Part shown: positions 42,054-52,110 of the stretch, piece by piece | Numbering within the stretch: position 1 is the stretch's first letter | Layout: each line of letters starts with the position of its first letter | Notes under the pieces: model-generated | The model's database searches: none | Told to the model about the DNA's origin: nothing | What the model saw: only the letters and a program-made list of their open reading frames with translations | Assembly: GCA_946894095.1 (NCBI GenBank) | Contig: OX335652.1 | Span: forward strand, 10,129,001 to 10,193,000 | Length of the DNA: 64,000 bases | Reading direction: 5' to 3' | DNA from: Incurvaria masculella | Taxonomy: Eukaryota > Arthropoda > Insecta > Lepidoptera > Incurvariidae | Position numbers and translations under genes: made by a program

Positions 42054-43319
42054 CGAGTCGGTCGCCACTCTCGTGTTTCCTCGCTCGATCCAGACGGTCC
42101 CCCCGGCCCGCCCAGCGCCGAGCTCTCCGGTTACACGCTCTATCCGACGAGGGGTTGGCGCCGATGGAAGCTGGGAAAAAGACAATTGCGAAGAAAAAAG
42201 GTTGCTCCTACAGTATCGCCCCGCGGGCTAGCCGCCTGGGGAGAAATTGTGCAGCTAAATGTTTGTTACTAATACAACTACATAACAATCTTTAACTACC
42301 AATGTTATTTAATCGTTATTTTATATTTAGTTTGGTACGCAGATTATATTTTATGCGACTGGACATGGATATGGCAGGATGTTCACTTTATGTGCACGAC
42401 TACTTGTACTGGATGGAAAACAAGGACTGTTTCATCCTACATGAAATGTGTGTAAGAATGGGGCAGATATTGAGATGTCGCATAAGAAGCAAGGTGTCCT
42501 AGGATAAACATTATAGAGCACCATAGCAAAATCATATTGTTATTGTTATCGTTATGTCGGCATCCAAGTCCGTTGTGTTGGCCTAATAATTGTGTGAAGG
42601 TGGGTATGGTATTATTCCATCCATGTCCAGTCCTGGGCGTGTATTCTTGGTATTCAGTCAGTGCGGATTCAGTAGAGTTAACAGTAATGTCAAAGTAAAT
42701 TCTTCTTCTGTTAACTCTACTGAATCCGCAATGACGAAATGCCAAGAATACACGTCCTGATATGTAGCGGATGCTGTAAACATCCACAGAACTCATGACC
42801 CCATGACCTTAATGTTTAACCTCTATAAATTCTCCATGGTATTTTTTTAAATTTTAGATACCTCTTTTCGTTTTTGAAAACTTTAAGATTCTTCGAAAAA
42901 GTCCTAAGAGAAGGTGAAAAATTGGCGTTTTTTTAAATAAAAAAACCTGCAAATATGTCACAAAATGTGTTTTAAGTATTGTAGTCCGTTCAGTAACGCA
43001 TCTGTAGAAACCTATCCTCTATCTCTAACGAACTACGAATCAATATCCTGGTATTTATTCGAATCCAACAAATATAAAAAGATTTAAACAAGTCTGAAAT
43101 GGTAAAACTTCCACAATATCTTCCGCATTCTCTGGACGAATGTTATTGTTTGTAATGTCACTGTCCAGGCCCACGATCGCGGACAGAGATAGGGTGCGGT
43201 ACGCTGACAATCGCACAAAGGAAGCGCCCGGGGCTCGAAGATGGTGGTGACAAGAACTTTAAAAATAAATGGAATCGAGCTGTTCACATTTCGCTATCAC
43301 TAAAAGCGTCGCCATATTA
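42054..43319. other. no gene; foldback and SINE-like remnants
   Basis: GC-rich flank to 42240, then AT-rich. At 42355-42630, GCGACTGGACATGGAT and ATCCATGTCCAGTC with GTTGGCCTAATAA are decayed SINE-like pieces in opposite orientation. At 42637-42757, GCGTGTATTCTTGG plus GCGGATTCAGTAGAGTTAAC are mirrored by their complements around a 20-nt loop, a small foldback. No exon is seen up to 43319. Confidence 0.4.
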
Positions 43320-43637
43320 TTTTTTTATGTAACTGGGCATTGATGGCTAATACCGAACTGACCGTCAGATATTAGCCTAACACACAACATGGGAACTAGG
43401 TGCCATTCCAGGACCTAGAAAATACGGACAATTTTCATTGCCGCTTTGACCATCGTTCATTCAATGCGATGGTACCAACCCGGGCGGGATAAACCCTACC
43501 ACCTAGTAAGTAAGGAAAGGCACCTGCAGCTATACGTGGAATCCGAGCCACGGCCAGCCGCAACGGTTGAAAATGATCACCCATCCAGAACCTAACCAGA
43601 GCTTATCGATTCGCACACTGAGCTACCAAGGTTGACA
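43320..43637 (-). mobile_element. SINE with hybrid (tRNA-like plus 5S C box) head
   Basis: On the minus strand the head reads AACCTTGGTAGCTCAGTGTG, where GGTAGCTCAGTG is a classic tRNA A box, then GAATCGATAAGC and TTCTGGATGGGTGATC, the leftover 5S-type C box. Body and tail follow (GGCTGGCCGTGGCTCGG, GGTTGGTACCATCGCA, TTAGCCATCAATGCC). Its head groups with 16934, not with the 5S or plain tRNA versions. Confidence 0.65.
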
Positions 43638-43724
43638 ATCGTTTTTATGGATTTAATAATTGATTTCAGTCAGGCCACACACCGGACATACACGCCACAT
43701 GCGTAACACAAAATGTGGTACCAC

Positions 43725-43990
43725 GGTGGTTGCGCCCCATTTGTACCCGCAACAAATACGACCAGCTCACGCACACCAAAAAAATATATTTGTCGCCAGG
43801 CAACATCATGTCTTCATCATCGTCAAACGACGAAACATTTTTAATGTGGCAGTCATTGAGGAAAAAAAGACGTTACCAGGTTCAAAAGTTTCACAAGAAT
43901 TCAAGCGCGACAATGAAAAATTCCATTCAATGCACTCATCCAACTCTAAAGGAGAGACAAAGAGGAGCATGAATTTGAAACCAGACTTCT
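43725..43990 (+). pseudogene. PIF/Harbinger-like transposase N-terminal remnant
   Basis: The frame from 43808 reads MSSSSSNDETFLMWQSLRKK, then RRYQVQKFHKN. This resembles the start of ALP1/HARBI1-type nucleases (acidic-serine start, basic RR-x-W-V-H-like stretch). The match seems to continue in another frame (EKFHSMHSSN, 43918 on), implying a frameshift. The nuclease core is absent. The call is tentative. Confidence 0.3.
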
Positions 43991-44560
43991 GAGTGGGCAG
44001 TCTGAGTTCTCACCGAAATTGGCGTTTACGGCAAACCGATCGACTGGCGTTTTCTCCAAACTCCATACAAGTTTTTACTAGATATTCTGTGGTTTTACTC
44101 CTTCAAGCTGTCAAAGTCAAACGCGGACTTCCGATTTGTATGAAAACGCGGAGTGGACGTAAACGGCAACGTCGACGTATTTACGGCAACGTTGAGTAAG
44201 CTGTCAAATCAAGCTCGGACTCGCAAATGTTAGTTCGCTTAACGCCCGCTGCGCGCGCTCATCAATTTCTCCATACATTTGAAAACGCCAGTCGATCGGT
44301 TTGCCGTAACGCCAATTTAGGTGACAACGAGTCCGAGCTTGATTTGACAGCTTACTCAACGTTCCCGTCAATACGTCGACGTTGCCATGTACGTCCACTC
44401 CGCGTTTTCATATAAATCGGAATTCCGCGTTTGACTTTGACAGCTTGATGAAGTAAAACCACAGAATATCTAGTAAAAACGTGTATGGAGTTTGGAGAAA
44501 ACGCCAGTCGATCGGTTTGCCGTAAACGCCAATTTAGGTGAGAACTCAGACTGACCACTC
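43991..44560. mobile_element. dimeric foldback element, arms about 230 bp
   Basis: Arms 43991-44224 and 44329-44560 are inverted copies (GAGTGGTCAGTCTGAGTTCT, TTGGCGTTTACGGCAAACC, TATTCTGTGGTTTTAC, AAGCTGTCAAATCAAGCTCG). The 104-bp spacer equals the right-hand part of the single unit at 26685. It therefore looks like a unit plus a partial inverted unit. The ORFs listed by frame here are by-products. Confidence 0.75.
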
Positions 44561-44561
44561 T

Positions 44562-44910
44562 TGAATGGAATGCTCGTCGGAGCTGCATAACGCTGTTCCT
44601 CCGTCCCTTTTCTACCTTCGGTCATCGCGGAACAGGGAGAAAATGCACACATTCACAGTCGACATTCCAAAAATAAGAACCCACCGATCTTCTAGATCCC
44701 TCATCTATAGGGTCGGAAAACTATGGAATGAACTCCCTTCCGATGTATTTCCCCCAAAGTACAACCTGGGGCCCTTCAAACATGGTGTGAAGAAGCACCT
44801 GGCCGGCCGGCGTGGTTTTCGCAGCCCCCCTGTAAATTCGAAATCCCATGGGCGTCGTCGGGCACCTTAAGATGTCCTGGCGTACGCCATATGCCGCGCT
44901 TAACATAAAA
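44562..44910 (+). pseudogene. Jockey-like LINE C-terminus and 3' end
   Basis: A 101-codon frame (44565-44870) reads MECSSELHNAVPPSLFYLRS, VDIPKIRTHRSSRSLIYRVG, KLWNELPSDVFPPKYNLGPF, KHGVKKHLAGRR, the standard end of Jockey-type polymerases. The 3' UTR TGTCCTGGCGTACGCCATAT ends in an A-rich tail at 44903-44912. The copy is 5' truncated at the edge of the foldback. Related ends are at 13010, 27640 and 63345. Confidence 0.75.
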
Positions 44911-45059
44911 AAAATGCAAGACAAGTCCCTGCGCCAATAAGCTACGAGCCAATTCAACAAATTAACATCCGGAAGTAAATGGACGAAGTGCCCTATTCAC
45001 TCGAACATCTCCCAACAACCTCTCTAGACGACTGTTAGGCCGTTACTACGGGCTGCCCT

Positions 45060-45251
45060 TCACGGGTTAATTTCTCCTTCTTTTATGCGCCACAGCGCGG
45101 TCGTAACGAATAAATACCAAGGAGAGTTGCACGGTGTTCGCCTGGTGAAAGGGTAGGCTGCTTGAACCACTTGTGGATTTTTCATCGCAGTCTCTAAGTA
45201 AGTTAGTCTTCTTAAAACTTTGGACGCATCGGTAAGACATGACAACACAAT
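45060..45251 (-). CDS. candidate terminal coding exon (unknown protein)
   Basis: On the minus strand, CTTCCTTTTATATTTTCAG is a strong acceptor ending at 45252. The exon is exactly 64 codons in phase 0: IVLSCLTDASKVLRRLTYLE, TAMKNPQVVQAAYPFTRRTP, CNSPWYLFVTTALWRIKEGE, INP and TGA at 45060-45062. The composition looks protein-like and unlike repeats here. I do not recognise the family and found no upstream exon or poly(A) signal. A LINE or other repeat origin is not excluded. Confidence 0.35.
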   Translation of the reverse strand: MVLSCLTDASKVLRRLTYLETAMKNPQVVQAAYPFTRRTPCNSPWYLFVTTALWRIKEGEINP

Positions 45252-45957
45252 CTGAAAATATAAAAGGAAGTGATTGTTATTTCAACAAGTCAATAACTGT
45301 TCTAATTTTAGGTTTCATAATAAACAGGTTTTAGTTTTATACAGCAGGATTAAGTTCGCTTGGGCATCCTGTGACTAACACCGTGGTCCGTTTTGAACTG
45401 TATGCGATTACAGTGCTCACGGTGAATAAAAGCATCCCGATTCAGATAGCACGCTCAAAGCTGTCAGCATCACAAACGATTCGGGCCGTTTGTTTACGCG
45501 CTTACGCAAACTAAACGACGAACATGAAACACATGACATTCGTTTTAGCAGTTCACCTCAAATTTGAATCTAATCTATTCATCTAAGCTGAATCTGCTTC
45601 TTTCTGAAACTTAAATATTTGCTAAACTGATAACAGATTACAGTTGTGTAAGAGATGTCAATACGAACTACATCACCAGTAAGCAAATAAATAGCAAAGA
45701 TTGATGGATTACATTGATTTTATTGGATGTATTAATACGTTGAGATGTTAGGTGTAAACATGTAAAAACAGAAATTTTGAATGTGAGAGAGATTCTCCAA
45801 ACCTATAATTTTCCGGAAAACGGCGTACTTTTCGCGCTACGTGGCCGAGCGGTAGAATAACAACGCTGTTAAAAATAAATAAATTATTCCGAGTTAAGTT
45901 GTAAAAGGATCGTTTATGTTTACAACACGAACCGAGCACTGCTATAATATTACTCAT
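45252..45957. other. no gene recognised
   Basis: If 45060-45251 is an exon, this is intron. The GC-richer patch 45360-45560 shows no clear exon borders. Confidence 0.3.
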
Positions 45958-46222
45958 TTTAAGGGTTCCGTACCCAAAGGTTGCCAACGGATCCCTATTA
46001 CTAAATGGTCCGTCCGCCCGTCTGTTTCAGGGCTGTATCTCATAAACCGTAATAGGTATGCAGCTGAAATGTTCACAGAGTGTGTATTTATTTTGGCGCT
46101 ATAACAAGCAATAGGCAAAATAATAAAACTACCGTACAACAACGTGATCGTTTTGGTGTTAAATCTTGTACAATGGTACAGAACCCTTCGTCTGCGAGTC
46201 TGACTCGCACTTGGCTGGTTTT
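45958..46222 (-). repeat. lepidopteran interspersed repeat, reversed copy
   Basis: It reads AAGGGTTCCGTACCCAAAGG at the left and GAACCCTTCGTCTGCGAGTC, then TGACTCGCACTTGGCTGG, at the right. This is the reverse complement of 11805-12089. Confidence 0.65.
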
Positions 46223-46478
46223 TAAAAAAATCGGCGAGTTCGTGTCGCGCAGAGAACTTCATACTAAAGTCAGGGTTCAATATTCAAAACATTTTCATTA
46301 GGTACTAAAAAATCCTTTACCAAACCTTGTTAATACATTACTTAACTGCATTAGAGGGACGATGCTTTCGAGAAGAATACGAAGCTGTGTGGTTTCCAGC
46401 ACGTAAAATAAGGAGAAATTGAAACGAGTGGGTCCATTGTATTTCTTCTCGTGTATTTCATAAGAGGCGACTAAGAGA

Positions 46479-46740
46479 TTCGTCATTCGTGGTTCGGAAA
46501 TAACGTTAAACTGCAAGGTAAATAAGGAATAAGTAAGGAAAGGGACTTAGTTAATAGGTGATAGAGTTAATTACTACCGGGTTTATACCACCGCATTGAA
46601 TGAGCGATGGTCGAAGCGGCAATGAAAATTGTCCATGTTATCCATCCATTTCAATATAGCCGTGCAGTATAGGGAAGGTACTCACATGGCACCCAGTTTC
46701 CATAAGGCGTGTTTAACAAAAATCATGACAGTAGCCAGGT
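46479..46740 (+). mobile_element. diverged SINE copy
   Basis: CGTGGTTCGGAAATAACG, TATACCACCGCATTGAATGA, GATGGTCGAAGCGGCAATG and TAGCCGTGCAGTATAGGGAAG match the shared SINE body. Head and poly(A) tail are poor. Confidence 0.55.
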
Positions 46741-47121
46741 AAAAAGGTTTTTATTTATTATCTGTTTATTTGCTTACTGGTGATGTAGTTCGCATTGGCA
46801 TCTCTTACACAACTCGAATGTCAAAGATTTAATAAAATCAATTGATAAAGCTTAAGTAATGTGTTCTAAAACAACAATTGACAGCGCGTTGAGACTTGTT
46901 TGGTTTTCATAACATTTGTAAATATTTGAAAAACCTTGTAAAAAGCGTTGACGAACCCGTTAACATCTCATATCGTATGAATGTATTCCTCCGCCACTCT
47001 GTCCCATAAAAATGTTTGATTCTCTCGTCAAGAGCCTCTTAATGAGTTGTGTTGCTTTCATGGCCGCTCTTGTACTCATCTCATACATGTTTGCACATTT
47101 TTCTTTAACATTTCACTTTTT

Positions 47122-47555
47122 TCTTTTTTTTTTTCCTACCTGACATGGATGGCTAATACCACACAACTACTGTTATGATATTAGCCTAATACACCACATT
47201 CCCGAAGGAATTAGGGGCCATGCCAGGACCTTCCCTTTATGAGCACGGCTACCTTGAACTGGATGGAAAACTCGGACAATTTTTCATTGCCGCTTCGACC
47301 AACTTTTCATCCAATGCGATGGTGCCAACCTGGGCGGGCTTAAACCCTACCACCTAGTAGGGAAAGGGGACCTACAGTTTCACATGGATTCCGAACCATG
47401 GAGCAGCTCGCATTCGTGACGAAATGCACTTATCAACCTCTGAAAGAGGACGACAATGGTGCATGTCGGAATTGAACCCAGTGGCGCAGGGACTGGCCTA
47501 GCGTACCAGAGGGGTACGCTAGGCCAGTCCCTGCGCCACTTGGCTACGAGCCGCT
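47122..47555 (-). mobile_element. full SINE with tRNA-like head carrying an inverted duplication
   Basis: From the T tract (poly(A) on the minus strand) to GGCTACGAGCCGC it matches 23906-24323 reversed. In the head, a 27-bp segment (47513-47539) is followed on the minus strand by its own inverted copy (47481-47507), which replaces the usual GGCCTGGG stretch before GTTCAATTCC. Confidence 0.75.
47481..47539. repeat. perfect 27-bp hairpin in the SINE head
   Basis: GTGGCGCAGGGACTGGCCTA with GCGTACC (47481-47507) is exactly complementary to 47513-47539, with loop AGAGG. The stem contains the SINE A-box region on both strands. Confidence 0.85.
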
Positions 47556-47871
47556 TAGAGAAGTAGGTGAAATTGATTAAGATTTTTTTAAAGTCGAATT
47601 GTAAACACCCTAAAAAATACTTTCATTTGTTTCAAATTAATGTCCTTTCAATGAAATATATACTTATTATTTTTTTGTGTCCTAGAAAAAAGGTTAAAGT
47701 AAACGACATCTGATTTCAATCTCGCTATTTACACAGGGGCTATATATAAATTTCTTCATCCAATCTGTTGGAGTCTCCGGCATCGTCGTGCCGGAAGTCC
47801 GACTTATTCCCGCCCAGGTTCCTCCCAGGAAAAGGAATAAGCGTCAAATATGTTATTTTTGAAGTTCTGCA

Positions 47872-48096
47872 TTATTCTTGATTATTTACTTCAATTTGGT
47901 TAATTTCTTCTAAATATCCGCTCATAAATTTTGCCATAATTTTCGTAGTATGTATCGCTGCCTGTTTTTGTAGAATTTCTATCTTTATATCAGCCTCTAA
48001 AGTGTCGATATAATTTTGTGCAGTTTTACTTATTATGCCAGTTGTGCCAATAACAACTGGGATAATTTTGCAAGTTGTTGATGTGCAAGATTCCAT
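47872..48096 (-). pseudogene. frame-shifted C-terminus of the R4/Dong-like polyprotein
   Basis: This frame reads KIIPVVIGTTGIISKTAQNY, then ILQKQAAIHTTKIMAKFM, typical of the last part of R4/Dong-type proteins (a V-x-P-V-V-I-G-x-x-G block after the endonuclease). It overlaps the main ORF by 64 bases in a different frame. One missing or extra base near 48095 accounts for it. Confidence 0.7.
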
Positions 48097-51000
48097 AGCC
48101 TTTCCACTTCTATTTTAAGTGCATGGTATTTCGATAATTTTTCTGCTTCTTTTTTCATAATGTTGTAGTCCGAAGGTACTGTTACATCGATCAGGTAGGT
48201 TTTATTTTTTGATTTATTGATGTATATCAAATCTGGTCTATTGTTGGGTATCGCGAAATCGGTGGTTACTGGAAGTTCCCAGATAATTTTACTCGACTCA
48301 TTTTCAACAACATGGGGCTCATTAAGTGGACAATGCCACCAAAATTTTGTTGCTTCAAATGTATGTTTTTTCCTCAGGCACCAGTACACATATTTAACAA
48401 GATTGTTGTGCCTTTTAACATATAGAGGTTGTACCAAAATTTTACATCCTGATATTATGTGCATTACAGTTTCGTCTCTTTCACTGCATAGGCGACATTT
48501 ACTATCGACATCTCGCTTGAGTATATCCCTTTCAAATTGTTTTGTGATAATTGCCTGATCTTGTATTGCAAAAATCTGAGATTCCAATTTGGGGGTTGTC
48601 GGATTTTTTTTTAACCATGTAAACGATTTCTGATAATCTGTATTTGTGTGTACTAGAATTTTGTTGACTATCTGACCGTGAATGGGTTTATTCTTCCACT
48701 TTTCTTTATTTGTCAGTATTTGCTTTTTAAGTATTTTATTGTTATCTTCAGTTGGTTCTAAAATGTTGAGATCAATTCTAAATTCTTCAGCTTCTCTTTT
48801 AATGCTATGGATGGCCTTTCCACTATCATGTGCATTTATTGTCTCTACAATGCAGTCAGGTTCACTTATTAAATACGCTTCCAATTTAATAGTAAGACGT
48901 TTATACAAATCTTCCATATTTAGTAGTCCTCTGCCCCCTTCGTGAACTGGGAGATACAATCGTTGCACATCAGACTTTTGTTGATGTGCTTGGTAGATAT
49001 TGAGTAGTTTTCTTGTTTTAATATCGATTTTTCTTATTTCACTGACATTGTAGTTAATAATATTAAATGTAAATAATAATACTGGAGAAGCGTAGCTGTT
49101 GATTGCTTTCATTATGTTTCTGGCATTAAGTTTTGATTTCAAAATAGTTCTTACCCTTTTTAAGTATAATTTTGTTTTCTCTTCTTTGATTTCATTGTGA
49201 TTTATTTCTCCATTTTCACATATTCCTAAATATTTATATTTTGTTTTATCATCCAACGATACGAATTTATTTCCGTTTAGTAGTATGTGGCCTTCTCCTA
49301 CAGCATAATTAGTTCTTTTTCCGCATTTTAATTCGAGTACATTGCATTTGTCTAGTCCAAATTCCATTCCAATGTTGTTGGTAAATATTTCAACAGTATC
49401 AATTAGTGTCGTCATTTCGTATTTGCTTTTTGCATATAATTTTATATCGTCCATATACATTAAATGATTAAATAATCGCCCATTCTTTAGTTTGTATCCG
49501 GTTTTGTTGTATTTGTTTAGCATCGATGATAACGGATTGAGGCAGAGGCAAAATATGAACGGAGAAAGGGAATCCCCTTGGTAGATGCCTCGTTTTATTT
49601 TTATTGGTTTGGTTTTAATTGTACATGTTTCACTTGAAGCGGTCATATGTACTTGCCACATTTCCATGGATTTAGTTATCAGACTAATTATGTTTTCTGG
49701 GCATTTGTAAATTTTTAAGATGAATAAGATCCATTCATGTGGAACTGAATCATACGCCTTTCTGTAATCTATCCATGTCATATTTAGATTATTTTTTTTG
49801 TGTTGGGCATCTTCCAGAATGGTTTTATTTAGTATCAGTTGATCTTTGCATCCCCGAGATTGTTTTCTGCATCCTCGTTGGTGTGGTGCCATAATATTGT
49901 TTTCCATACAATGCATATACAATTCTTCATACAGGATAGATGTTAGTAATTTGTACATGGTTGGTAAGCATGCAACTGGTCGCCAATTTTTGGGGTCTTT
50001 GCTATTTGTGTTTTTCGGTATTAATGTTACCAGTCCAGTCACAAACCATGACTCAATATCTTCTTCGTTGCTTAGAATTCTGTTGAAGCTATTTAAAATA
50101 AAAGGATGTGCCTCAGTAAAATATTTAAGGTAGTAATTATGTAATTTATCAATTCCAGGTGATTTCCAATTATTAATTTGTTTGACACTTTGTAGGAACA
50201 TCAACTCACTAATTTTTTCAAAGGTAGATTCTCTCTGAATTATTATTTCATCTTCAATGGTCTGTAGCCAATTATTTTCTCGATTAATTGGTACTGGTTT
50301 ACTAAGAATTTTACTCCAAAATATTTCAATTTCATCTTGAGTTGGTATTTCAGTAGGCATTATATTTTTGTCAAATATTTTTCTATAAAAATTATGTTCA
50401 TTTTCTTTAAATAATTTATTTTCAGTTTTTGTTAGGTTTTCATCTGTATATCGCTTTATTCTTCCTGCGTACATTTTGATTTTTTGTTTTAGATTTTCGA
50501 TGCAGTTTTCAAGGGTAATATTAGATGTAATACTAAATTTGTCATAGAGTTTATTCTTGATGGATTTTAGTCTGTTACTTATGGTTCCTCTGCTGATTTC
50601 TAGTAGCTGTCCTAATTGTTTTCGAAGGATTTCAATTTTTTTCTGTATTCTCTGCTTCCAAATTGGTAAATCATTGATATGTTTATTAGATTTAGTATAA
50701 ATAGTCTGGTTATTATATTTAATAAGAGTGATTGCAGCAGCGTATAGTATTTCATTTATCTGAAATATATGCATATTCTCTTTTAATATTTTCGGTAGAT
50801 ATTTGTTAATGGTATTAAAATTTTTAATGTAGTTTTTGTTTATTTTCGCTTTTGGCAAGCACAATCTTTCTTCTATTTTCATATTTTTAGTAGTCTTTAC
50901 ATTTTCTGTAAATTGGATGATTAGTGGGTCGGTTTCGATTTCATCAGGCAAATTTTCGTCGTTTGAAAATATGGTTTCTCTTAAGACCTCACTTAAATTT

Positions 51001-51839
51001 AAGGATTCTTCAATCGGTAAGTCATGTAAAATATAATTATTATTTATAGGTATCTCGAGTTCATCTTGTACATTGACTAAACAATTAACGTCTTCGGTGT
51101 TTCTGTTTTCTTGCTCAGATTTTTTTCTAATCATTTCAAAAATATTCTCCGTATCTGTAGATAATGTTTCAATTTTTTCTATCGTATTCGTAGGTAACAT
51201 TCCATAAATCATAATTTTTCGAGCTTGGTTTGATAATGTGTTTCCATTATGATTAACTAATTTTGGGCTGTTTGGGTTTCTTTCTTTGAATAGTTGGTAT
51301 AATCTTTTTATGTAGCCACGCCCTTGTTCTCTCGTTTTTAAATAACAAAATATTAGTTCACACATTTCCTTTTCTGACCACTTTCGTCGTATATTTATTT
51401 CTTTATCCAAATCAGAACCAATGTTAAAGTTTTCGCTGTTACTGTTATTCAGACTATTGTGAGTCATCTCATTATTGTTTTGTAATTCAACACTATGCTC
51501 TATATTTTTTAATAACTCTGACGAGAGCATTTCATATTGAAGAATTCTTCTAGCTTGAGTCGATAATGTCGTACCCGTGAATTTTATACTTTTAGGGTTG
51601 TTCGGGTTTCTCTCCTTATATAGTTTCTCCAGTCTTGCCAAATACCCTATTCCCATAGATCGTGCTTTATAATAGCAGAACATCAATTCAACCATTTCAT
51701 CTTTAGACCACATTCGCCTTCTATCTTCTAAAATATTGCGTCGTGGATTAGTTTCTGTTTCAGATGTACCGGCAGCATTATGAGAATGATTCCCTTGCCG
51801 CAAAGTAGCATCGGTTGTCCCTGCTGTGTGTGAATCCAT
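48033..51839 (-). CDS. R4/Dong-like polyprotein: two Myb-like domains, RT, CCHC, endonuclease
   Basis: 1268 codons from a good ATG (MDSHTAGTTDATLRQGN). Two related N-terminal domains (about residues 40-105 and 160-225) share RR-x-W-S-K/E-EM-EL-FCYxK and LSxQARxIxxYxML, and look like tandem Myb-type DNA-binding modules. The RT spans about 590-900, with WRPVACLPTMYKLL, WIDYRKAYDSVPH, GIYQGDSLSP and the active site YMDD at 795-798. CRLCSERDETVMHIISGC (about 1110) is the zinc knuckle. RPDLIYINKS and YLIDVTVPSD (about 1200) form the PD-(D/E)XK endonuclease. The real C-terminus continues in another frame at 48096-47872, so one frameshift near 48095 replaces it with a short false tail. Target-primed retrotransposition is the expected activity. 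Confidence 0.85.
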   Translation of the reverse strand: MDSHTAGTTDATLRQGNHSHNAAGTSETETNPRRNILEDRRRMWSKDEMVELMFCYYKARSMGIGYLARLEKLYKERNPNNPKSIKFTGTTLSTQARRILQYEMLSSELLKNIEHSVELQNNNEMTHNSLNNSNSENFNIGSDLDKEINIRRKWSEKEMCELIFCYLKTREQGRGYIKRLYQLFKERNPNSPKLVNHNGNTLSNQARKIMIYGMLPTNTIEKIETLSTDTENIFEMIRKKSEQENRNTEDVNCLVNVQDELEIPINNNYILHDLPIEESLNLSEVLRETIFSNDENLPDEIETDPLIIQFTENVKTTKNMKIEERLCLPKAKINKNYIKNFNTINKYLPKILKENMHIFQINEILYAAAITLIKYNNQTIYTKSNKHINDLPIWKQRIQKKIEILRKQLGQLLEISRGTISNRLKSIKNKLYDKFSITSNITLENCIENLKQKIKMYAGRIKRYTDENLTKTENKLFKENEHNFYRKIFDKNIMPTEIPTQDEIEIFWSKILSKPVPINRENNWLQTIEDEIIIQRESTFEKISELMFLQSVKQINNWKSPGIDKLHNYYLKYFTEAHPFILNSFNRILSNEEDIESWFVTGLVTLIPKNTNSKDPKNWRPVACLPTMYKLLTSILYEELYMHCMENNIMAPHQRGCRKQSRGCKDQLILNKTILEDAQHKKNNLNMTWIDYRKAYDSVPHEWILFILKIYKCPENIISLITKSMEMWQVHMTASSETCTIKTKPIKIKRGIYQGDSLSPFIFCLCLNPLSSMLNKYNKTGYKLKNGRLFNHLMYMDDIKLYAKSKYEMTTLIDTVEIFTNNIGMEFGLDKCNVLELKCGKRTNYAVGEGHILLNGNKFVSLDDKTKYKYLGICENGEINHNEIKEEKTKLYLKRVRTILKSKLNARNIMKAINSYASPVLLFTFNIINYNVSEIRKIDIKTRKLLNIYQAHQQKSDVQRLYLPVHEGGRGLLNMEDLYKRLTIKLEAYLISEPDCIVETINAHDSGKAIHSIKREAEEFRIDLNILEPTEDNNKILKKQILTNKEKWKNKPIHGQIVNKILVHTNTDYQKSFTWLKKNPTTPKLESQIFAIQDQAIITKQFERDILKRDVDSKCRLCSERDETVMHIISGCKILVQPLYVKRHNNLVKYVYWCLRKKHTFEATKFWWHCPLNEPHVVENESSKIIWELPVTTDFAIPNNRPDLIYINKSKNKTYLIDVTVPSDYNIMKKEAEKLSKYHALKIEVERLWNLAHQQLAKLSQLLLAQLA

Positions 51840-52110
51840 ATTGAGTGCTACTGGCCACTTTTATAACATTTAATATGTCAATATGTCAATGATGTCAACT
51901 TGTCAAATTTTTTAGCTCCACCTCACATTTTTCACCTGCCCGATGGCTCGAGGAAATGATGCCCAGCCCGCCGCTAGCTCATAGCGGCTGACCAAGGACC
52001 GGCACTGCAGAGCATGCCGAGAAGCAGTCCGGGTAATAGGGGATACCCTCAGGCCCGTACCTGCACACATACCGTGCAGAAGACCCCAGACGACGACATT
52101 TTTAATGCCC

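Larger units (their letters stand above)
47760..52110 (-). mobile_element. R4/Dong-like non-LTR retrotransposon, nearly complete
   Basis: The ORF 51839-48033 is preceded by a GC-rich leader (51930-52100, minus-strand GTACGGGCCTGAGGGTATCC) and followed by a 3' segment with a hairpin (TTCCGGCACGACGATGCCGG, 47780-47805) down to about 47760. Element edges are approximate and no target duplication was found. Confidence 0.6.

Noticed and set aside
44352..44652. Minus-strand ORFs over 44204-44652
   Set aside because: They are inverted translations of the foldback dimer arms.
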